Shown here one piece after another: positions 1 to 4,237 of a DNA stretch of 5,116 nucleotides. The stretch comes from Candidatus Rokubacteria bacterium RIFCSPLOWO2_02_FULL_72_37 (GTDB lineage Bacteria; Methylomirabilota; Methylomirabilia; Rokubacteriales; CSP1-6). Numbering within the stretch: the first letter of the stretch is position 1; each line of letters opens with the position of its first letter. The translations under genes were made by a program, and so were the position numbers. The notes below the pieces were generated by a model, which searched no databases, had not been told where the DNA came from, and saw only the letters and a program-made list of their open reading frames with translations. Where the stretch lies: assembly GCA_001790315.1 (NCBI GenBank), contig MGCE01000117.1, positions 1-5,116 of the forward strand, given 5' to 3'.

Positions 1-16
1 GGGTAGCATCGGGACC

Positions 17-21
17 AGGAG
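17..21 (+). promoter_or_regulatory. Shine-Dalgarno for the chaperone-like gene
   Basis: AGGAG lies 4 bases before the ATG at 26 and 7 bases before the ATG at 29, so the spacing slightly favours the second of the two tandem ATG codons. The reading frame of the gene is open back to the window edge with G/C-rich third positions, so a longer N-terminus cannot be excluded. However, this ribosome site followed by a signal peptide makes a start at 26 or 29 much more likely. Confidence 0.6.
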
Positions 22-25
22 CCTC

Positions 26-829
26 ATGATGATTCGCTTCGTCGGCGCGCTGGCGGTCGCGGGGCTGCTGCTGCTCCCGGCGGTCGCCGGCGCGCTGCCG
101 GAGATGGCGATCAGCCCCGCGGTGCTCGAGCTCCGTGCGGCCCCGGGCCAGGCGCTGACGACCGAGATCACCGTCAGCAACCCGGGCACGGTCGGGTACC
201 GCGTCTCGGTCTATGCGTGGGACATGTGGCACGACGGGCGGAGCCGGCGCTATGGGCCGCCCGGGACCTTCCCGCAGTCGCTCGCTCAGCGGGTGGCCGC
301 CTCCCCGGCCACGTTCGCGCTCGCGCCGGGCGGCAAGCAGCAGGTGCAGGTGACGCTCGACGTCCCGCGGGAAGCCCAGGGCGGCCAGTACGCGGTCATC
401 TTCTTCGAGATGGCGCCCGGCGCGGAGGGAAGCGCCGGTCAGCAAGGGCCGACGCTCGCCATCGCCGGGCGCATCGGCGCCAGCGTCATCGTGGACACGG
501 CGACGGCCGGGGCGAGCGTCAAGCTCGGCCGCGTCGAGGGGGTGACCGTCGAGGCGCCGACGCAGACGGCGCCGCTCCGCGTGAGCGCCGACGTCCTCAA
601 TCCCACGGATACGCACCTGCGGCCGTTCGCCGCCGCCATCATCATGAAAGACCGCACGCCGGTCGGCCGCTTCACGCTGCCGTCCGTGCTGCTCCTCCCG
701 GGGCAGCGGGGCGTGCTCGAGGGCTCCTGGTCCGGAACGCTACGACCCGGCAACTACACGTTGCTCTTCACGGTCGTCTCGTCCGAGGGCCAGGGTGAAA
801 CGCTGGAGCGCCCGTTTAGCGTGCATTAG
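26..829 (+). CDS. Secreted two-domain Ig-like protein, probable PapD/DUF916-like periplasmic chaperone
   Basis: Seen: 267 residues with a Sec signal peptide (R4, hydrophobic run about 5-20, AxA site at A21-G22-A23, likely cleavage after A23). Domain 1 (about 27-130) is an Ig-like beta sandwich. It opens MAISPAVLEL, continues with a VSNPG strand-turn motif, then has ASPATFALAPGGKQQVQVTL and a GGQYAVIFFE strand, the same order as in PapD-like chaperones and in DUF916-type surface proteins. Domain 2 (about 140-267) is a second beta-rich domain (VSADVLNPTDTHLRPF, a strand pair ending PGNYTLLFTV). Family knowledge: such proteins bind and cap beta-strand subunits in the periplasm on their way to an outer-membrane pore. 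Length is close to that of usher chaperones (about 230-260). The Arg/Lys pair that anchors subunit C-termini in classical chaperones is not obvious, so the chaperone role is inferred. The next gene begins inside this one, implying a shared transcript and joint function. The start is the outer of two tandem ATGs; 29 is an equal or better alternative. Confidence 0.8.
   Translation: MMIRFVGALAVAGLLLLPAVAGALPEMAISPAVLELRAAPGQALTTEITVSNPGTVGYRVSVYAWDMWHDGRSRRYGPPGTFPQSLAQRVAASPATFALAPGGKQQVQVTLDVPREAQGGQYAVIFFEMAPGAEGSAGQQGPTLAIAGRIGASVIVDTATAGASVKLGRVEGVTVEAPTQTAPLRVSADVLNPTDTHLRPFAAAIIMKDRTPVGRFTLPSVLLLPGQRGVLEGSWSGTLRPGNYTLLFTVVSSEGQGETLERPFSVH
785..789 (+). promoter_or_regulatory. Shine-Dalgarno inside the upstream gene
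   Basis: GAGGG lies 5 bases before the GTG at 795, within the last 45 bases of the chaperone-like gene. It supports GTG 795 as the start of the barrel gene, and ribosomes finishing the upstream gene would pass directly over it. Confidence 0.5.
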
Positions 830-3296
830 CCTCGCCCTCGCCGGCGTCGCGCACGCGGAGCCGCCCCGCCCGGTCGAGCTTCCCACGGCCGTTCCCGTGG
901 AGATCGCGCTGCCCGGGCTCGAGCAGGCGGTCGCCGCCGATCCCTCGATCGTGCGCGCCGAGGCCGACACCGGCCGCGGCGTCCTCACGCTGACCGGGAT
1001 CCTCCTGAACCGCCGGAGCGTCGTCTACGCGTGGACCTCGAGCGGGATGACGGTGCTGATCGCGTCGGTCGTGGCAGCACCGCTCCCACCGACGCCCGAG
1101 GGCGTCCGGAACCTGGTGCGCGAGGGCCACGGGTCGTCCTACCGGCTGAATCTCGGCGGCGGCGTGAGGAAGAGCGGCGACGGCACGCGGCGCCTGCCGT
1201 TCAGCTTCGGCACGAGCTCCGCGCAGCCCGCGGGGCCGGGCCGGCTCACGATGCGCGGCGAGACGCGGCCCTTCGCCGAGGACAACCCGGGCCAAACGGC
1301 CACGAGCACCGGCGTGGTCCAATGGGCGAGCGAGCGAGGCCGCGTGGCCCTCGGCGACCAGCCGGTGGACCTGGGACAGCGCCTGCTGACGACGTTCCCG
1401 CTGCGCGGCCTCGCCGCCGAGAGCAAGCTCGGTGCGGTGAGCGTCGGCGTCTTCGGCGGCTCGCGCGCGACCCCGGGCTTCACGCTCATCCCCGATGACG
1501 AAGACCCGCTGCCCCCGTTCCTCGGCGGGCTCAAGGCCTCGTGGGCTCCGCGCCCGGACTTCCGCGTGTCCGGCACGCTCGCGGCCGCGGGCACGAGCCC
1601 GGTCGCCGACCTCGGCCTCGAGTGGCAGCGGGGCCCCTGGACCCTCGCGCTCGAGTCCGCCGGAACGCCCGAGCGCCTCGGGGTCGGGCTCAGACTGCGG
1701 CGCGAGTCGGAGGTGTTCACCGTCGAGCAACGCCTCACGGAGCGCACGGCCGGCGCTTCGGCGCTGCTCACCGGGGTCGACGGTCTGTCGAGCGAGACCC
1801 TGGGAACCTGGCGCATCCTGCCGACGCTCGCCCTCACCGGGGGCGTGACGGCGCTGCCGCCCCTCGGTCGCGTCGACTGGCAGGGCGGCTGGCGCGTCGG
1901 CACGGCGTACTCGGGCATCGACGGCTTCCGCGTGGCGGTCGGCTACGATCGGGCCTTCGACGGCTCGGTCACGACGATGAGCGCGAACGTGGACACGCAG
2001 TCGCGGCTGATCGGGACCGCGACGCTCGCGCTGAGCCGCACGGTGCAGGAGAGCCCAACGGGCTCCTCGGTGCTCTGGCACGAGGCCGGGCGCGTCGAGC
2101 GGCCGGTCGAGCTCGGCTTCGTGCGGAAGCTCTTCGCGGAGGAGGTCATGTCGGTGGTGGACATCGACGGGCGCCTCGACGTGGCCGCGGGGGCCGAGGC
2201 GGAAGTGGGCTGGGTGCGCGCGAGCGTGGCGCCCGGCGTGCTCGTGCCGACGCTGACCGACCCGAACGCCGTCGCGCCGACGCTCAGGCTGCGCCTCCGC
2301 GCCGCCCCGAGCTCCGCGTTCCAGGTGCACGCCGACGTGCGGCAGACGTGGGGCGACAAGCCCGAGCTCACGGTCCAGGTGGGTGTCAGCGTGGGCTTCG
2401 GCAGCGGCACCCCGTGGGGCTCGGTGACGTCGTGGTTCCGGCGCACGACGATCGAGGGCGTCGTGTTCGTGGACCAGAACGGCAACGGCCGTCCGGATCC
2501 GGGCGAGCCCGGTCTCCCCGGCGTCCGGGTGCTGCTCGACGCGGACCGCAGCGCCGTGACCGGAGCCGACGGCCGCTACCGGTTCAGCGGGCTCCGCGAC
2601 GGCACGTACGCCGTCGCGCTCGACCGCGCGAACCTCCCGGCGGACCTCCGCCTGGCCTCGGCGTCCCCGGTTCAGGTGAAGCTGCCGGGCGGCGCGACGC
2701 AGGTCGCCTTCGCGTTCGCCGGCGCGGGCGCGATCCACGGCGTCGTGTTCAACGACGTTCGCCTCGCCGGGCGCTTCAGCGGCACCGAGCCCGGCGTCGC
2801 GGCCAACCTCGTGCTCGAGGGCCCGAGCACGCGGCGGACTCTCAGCGTGGCGGGCTCCTTCTCACTGGCCGGGCTCCAGCCCGGGCGCTATCGCCTGACG
2901 CTCGACGCCCTCAGCCTGCCGCCCGCGTACGTCGTGCAGGCCCCGTCGGTCGAGATCGAGATCGGGCCGGGCGGCGTCGCGACCGCGCAGTTCCCCGTGG
3001 TGGCGCTCCGGGCGCTCGACGTGGTCGCGTGCCTGTCGCGCCGTGCGGGCGGCGACTGCGCGGCGCCGGACGCGCCCGCCGCAGGGCTCCGACTGCTCGT
3101 CGGCGCGACGGCGGTGACGCTCGACGCGAAGGGCCGCGCGCTCGTGCGCGAGCTGCCGGCGGGGCGCGCGACGGTGGTCGTGGACCCGGTCAGCGTGCCG
3201 GCCGGCTGGCGCGCGCCGCGGCCCGTGACGGTCGAGCTGCCGGAAGCGCCGACGACGCTTCCCGTGACGATCCGCCTCACCCCGTCGCCCCGCTGA
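795..3296 (+). CDS. Exported beta-barrel outer-membrane protein with secretin-N-like and SdrD-B/carboxypeptidase-regulatory-like domains (usher-like)
   Basis: Seen: 833 residues. A signal peptide spans about 1-21 (K2, R3, hydrophobic core, AHA then E22). Residues about 27-92 resemble the pilus-secretin N-terminal domain (CpaC/RcpA type): the stretch around VEIALPGLEQAVAADPSIV is followed by VLTLTG and a strand ending TVLIASV. Residues about 115-550 are a long run of short alternating strands rich in Gly, aromatic and Arg residues, including a GDQPVDLG...PLRGL segment (187-206) and VGVFGG; this reads as an outer-membrane barrel. Residues 553-640 form an SdrD-B-like domain with the acidic/Asn loop D560-N562-N564-D568-E571 and GLPGVRVLLD, then a DGRYRFSGLRDGTYAV strand pair. 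A second similar domain covers about 647-735 and a third about 740-833 with C746 and C755. Size matches fimbrial ushers (about 800-900), and alpha-fimbrial ushers also carry carboxypeptidase-regulatory-like modules, but no classical usher signature was recognised. Inference: an outer-membrane assembly or export pore served by the adjacent chaperone-like protein. Start is GTG at 795 (Shine-Dalgarno at 785-789, signal peptide intact). A rare TTA codon at 816 sits in the overlap. Confidence 0.8.
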   Translation: MKRWSARLACISLALAGVAHAEPPRPVELPTAVPVEIALPGLEQAVAADPSIVRAEADTGRGVLTLTGILLNRRSVVYAWTSSGMTVLIASVVAAPLPPTPEGVRNLVREGHGSSYRLNLGGGVRKSGDGTRRLPFSFGTSSAQPAGPGRLTMRGETRPFAEDNPGQTATSTGVVQWASERGRVALGDQPVDLGQRLLTTFPLRGLAAESKLGAVSVGVFGGSRATPGFTLIPDDEDPLPPFLGGLKASWAPRPDFRVSGTLAAAGTSPVADLGLEWQRGPWTLALESAGTPERLGVGLRLRRESEVFTVEQRLTERTAGASALLTGVDGLSSETLGTWRILPTLALTGGVTALPPLGRVDWQGGWRVGTAYSGIDGFRVAVGYDRAFDGSVTTMSANVDTQSRLIGTATLALSRTVQESPTGSSVLWHEAGRVERPVELGFVRKLFAEEVMSVVDIDGRLDVAAGAEAEVGWVRASVAPGVLVPTLTDPNAVAPTLRLRLRAAPSSAFQVHADVRQTWGDKPELTVQVGVSVGFGSGTPWGSVTSWFRRTTIEGVVFVDQNGNGRPDPGEPGLPGVRVLLDADRSAVTGADGRYRFSGLRDGTYAVALDRANLPADLRLASASPVQVKLPGGATQVAFAFAGAGAIHGVVFNDVRLAGRFSGTEPGVAANLVLEGPSTRRTLSVAGSFSLAGLQPGRYRLTLDALSLPPAYVVQAPSVEIEIGPGGVATAQFPVVALRALDVVACLSRRAGGDCAAPDAPAAGLRLLVGATAVTLDAKGRALVRELPAGRATVVVDPVSVPAGWRAPRPVTVELPEAPTTLPVTIRLTPSPR

Positions 3297-3317
3297 CCGG
3301 GCCGCGCGCCGGCCCGG
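3297..3317 (+). terminator. GC-rich hairpin directly after the barrel gene
   Basis: A perfect 8-bp inverted repeat (CCGGGCCG, 5-base loop CGCGC, CGGCCCGG) begins on the base after the TGA at 3294-3296. No T-run follows, so it is not a standard intrinsic terminator. It could still slow polymerase, aid Rho-dependent ending, or protect the 3' end of the message. It separates the two-gene operon from the regulatory region of the next gene. Confidence 0.4.
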
Positions 3318-3338
3318 CCGCGCGCGCCTCTGTCACGT

Positions 3339-3368
3339 CTGACGCCCACTGACGCCGCTGCCATGACG
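3339..3368 (+). repeat. Phased TGACG direct repeats upstream of candidate sigma-54 promoter
   Basis: CTGACGCC occurs at 3339-3346 and again at 3349-3356, exactly 10 bases apart (one helical turn). A third TGACG is at 3364-3368, and an inverted copy (CGTCA) is at 3404-3408. The direct copies sit about 75-105 bases before the predicted sigma-54 start point near 3443, a usual distance for enhancer-binding activators. The motif is short and the region is GC-rich, so binding-site function is inference only. Confidence 0.25.
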
Positions 3369-3416
3369 GAATCGACAGGGGACCGCCCAACCTGTTGATT
3401 CCGCGTCACGCGGCGC

Positions 3417-3431
3417 TGGCGTGCCTCTTGC
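3417..3431 (+). promoter_or_regulatory. Candidate sigma-54 (-24/-12) promoter of the secreted-subunit gene
   Basis: TGGC at 3417-3420 and TTGC at 3428-3431 are separated by 7 bases, the exact spacing of the RpoN consensus (TGGCACG-N4-TTGC). The Y before TGGC and the G at the seventh consensus base also match; the middle A and C do not. The predicted start is near 3443, giving a leader of about 54 bases before the GTG at 3497. Sigma-54 promoters often control pili, flagella and other surface structures, which suits the gene downstream. An enhancer-binding activator would be required; none is encoded in this window. Confidence 0.45.
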
Positions 3432-3446
3432 CCTTCTCGAAGGGCA
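3429..3446. promoter_or_regulatory. Perfect palindrome over the promoter start region
   Basis: TGCCCTT-CTCG-AAGGGCA has 7-bp perfect arms and a 4-base centre. It covers most of the -12 element and the predicted sigma-54 start point (near 3443). It could be an operator for a dimeric regulator, or, in a transcript started further upstream, a small RNA hairpin. No T-tract follows, so it is not a convincing terminator. Confidence 0.35.
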
Positions 3447-3459
3447 TGGAACGGCGGCC

Positions 3460-3489
3460 TTTACATCGCGTGAGCGGGTCTGCTAGTAC
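3460..3489 (+). promoter_or_regulatory. Candidate sigma-70-type promoter
   Basis: TTTACA at 3460-3465 (5 of 6 to TTGACA) is followed after 18 bases by TAGTAC at 3484-3489, preceded by TG one base upstream (TGC, extended -10). The -10 hexamer itself is weak (3 of 6). A start 7-8 bases later falls at about 3496-3497, on the GTG used as start of the next gene. If real, the message is leaderless, or translation begins at GTG 3527. Confidence 0.35.
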
Positions 3490-3496
3490 TCTCCGC

Positions 3497-4126
3497 GTGA
3501 GCACCCTGGCCGAGGGATTTCGGCTCGTGGTTCCCGGAATCGTCCTCGTCCTCACCTTGCTCGCCGCGGCTCCCTCCGTCGCGCAGGTCGACCTCTGCAG
3601 CGCCCGGGGGTTCTCCGTCACCGCGGGCGCCGTGGCGTGCAGCGGCTCGGCGAACCCCGTGCGGGTGACCGCGACCGTGAGGACCTACGCGCGCCTGGCG
3701 CTCGACGAGGTCTTCGGCAGCCCGGCCGCCGGGCTCCAGGTCGCGCTCGGCGAGATCGATGCGCACTGCGTGTCGTCGCCGGCGCCCGGAGTGAGCTGCG
3801 TCGCGGACGACGCCGGTGGCTCCGCGACCTGGTATGGCAGCATCCGCTTCAAGGTGAAGCTCACCGGGATCGGTGCCGCGCGCGCCAGGGTCACCGGCGT
3901 CCGGCCCTCGACCGGCACCATCCCGGGCGGGCGCCTGCTCGACGGGCCGTCGGGAGCGCCGCCCACGCGCGCCTACCCGGTCGCGCCCGCGACGCCGGCC
4001 GACCTCCAGACGTCGATCGCCAACGGGGACACGGTCGTCTCCCGGAGCCTCGGGCTCAAGGTGACCTCCGCGGACCCGCCGGCGCCATGGAGCGGCGACA
4101 CCGTCTTCAGCCTCGTCCTCGAGTAG
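3497..4126 (+). CDS. Small secreted beta-rich protein, possible pilin-like or surface subunit
   Basis: Seen: 209 residues from GTG 3497. A signal peptide covers about 1-29 (R9, hydrophobic run 10-25, S27-V28-A29 site, mature protein from Q30). The mature part has four cysteines in two close pairs (C34, C48; C91, C101), suggesting two disulfides. It is mostly predicted beta strand (VRVTATVRTY, SIRFKVKLTGIG, RARVTGVRP), with a Pro/Gly/Ala-rich middle and a C-terminal strand, SGDTVFSLVLE. That ending recalls the final strands of fimbrial and spore-coat-U-type subunits, but I do not recognise the family and claim no firm match. It follows a chaperone-like and an outer-membrane-barrel gene and has its own promoter region, so a cargo or subunit role is a reasonable inference. 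Start choice: the frame is open back to a TTG at 3395 and an ATG at 3446, but both lie within or before the promoter signals and would bury the signal peptide. GTG 3527 has a Shine-Dalgarno (3512-3517) but leaves no positive charge before the hydrophobic run. Confidence 0.7.
   Translation: MSTLAEGFRLVVPGIVLVLTLLAAAPSVAQVDLCSARGFSVTAGAVACSGSANPVRVTATVRTYARLALDEVFGSPAAGLQVALGEIDAHCVSSPAPGVSCVADDAGGSATWYGSIRFKVKLTGIGAARARVTGVRPSTGTIPGGRLLDGPSGAPPTRAYPVAPATPADLQTSIANGDTVVSRSLGLKVTSADPPAPWSGDTVFSLVLE
3512..3517 (+). promoter_or_regulatory. Possible Shine-Dalgarno for an internal GTG start
   Basis: GAGGGA lies 9 bases before an in-frame GTG at 3527. No comparable site precedes GTG 3497. If this one is used, the protein is 10 residues shorter and its signal peptide would start MVPGIVLVL without a basic residue. 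Confidence 0.25.
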
Positions 4127-4131
4127 CCCGC

Positions 4132-4146
4132 CCGCGCCTGGCGCGG
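4132..4146 (+). terminator. Short hairpin after the secreted-subunit gene
   Basis: CCGCGC, loop CTG, GCGCGG: a 6-bp GC stem 6 bases after the TAG at 4124-4126, followed only by TCTT. It is a weak intrinsic-terminator candidate and abuts the -35 element of the next promoter. Confidence 0.35.
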
Positions 4147-4148
4147 TC

Positions 4149-4178
4149 TTGACAAGTCCTGCCGCCGCTCTGTATCTT
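4149..4178 (+). promoter_or_regulatory. Sigma-70-type promoter of the oxidoreductase gene
   Basis: A perfect TTGACA (4149-4154) is followed after 18 bases by TATCTT (4173-4178; 4 of 6 to TATAAT). It lies in a locally AT-richer patch of a 111-base intergenic gap. The start is expected near 4185-4186, giving a leader of about 52 bases. This is the clearest vegetative promoter in the window, and it indicates that the oxidoreductase gene is transcribed independently of the export genes. Confidence 0.6.
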
Positions 4179-4225
4179 CCCGGTCAGACCAGTCGACCAG
4201 AGCCCACGGCGTGGTGCGTGGATGC

Positions 4226-4231
4226 AGGAGG
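4226..4231 (+). promoter_or_regulatory. Strong Shine-Dalgarno of the oxidoreductase gene
   Basis: AGGAGG, a full consensus match, lies 6 bases before the ATG at 4238 and fixes that start. It is the strongest ribosome site in the window, in keeping with a well-expressed central-metabolism enzyme. Confidence 0.75.
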
Positions 4232-4237
4232 GAGCGC

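Noticed and set aside
3..29. Possible end of an upstream gene with an ATGA overlap (TGA at 27-29)
   Set aside because: Only eight codons are visible, and most end in A, unlike coding sequence here. An in-frame TAG at 4-6 of another frame is an equal alternative, so no upstream gene can be supported.
801..860. Lipoprotein signal in the barrel protein (Cys at residue 10)
   Set aside because: The residues before the Cys are R-L-A, with Arg where a lipobox needs Leu/Val/Ile, and the hydrophobic core comes after it. The AHA site near residue 21 fits a standard signal peptidase I cut.
816..2738. 640-codon open frame on the minus strand
   Set aside because: It is antisense to the barrel gene and its translation is dominated by Arg, Ala, Glu and His with no domain or signal peptide. 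This is the usual high-GC shadow of a strongly biased gene on the other strand.
1541..3352. 603-codon open frame on the plus strand in another frame of the barrel gene
   Set aside because: The product is an Arg/Gly/Ala/Pro-rich low-complexity string without strands or motifs. The frame of 795-3296 has the signal peptide, recognisable domains and proper third-position bias.
3395..3496. N-terminal extension of the secreted protein from TTG 3395 or ATG 3446
   Set aside because: The added residues would put 17-34 polar residues ahead of a good signal peptide, and the codons overlap promoter elements. The ATG at 3446 has only 1 base between it and GAAGGG.
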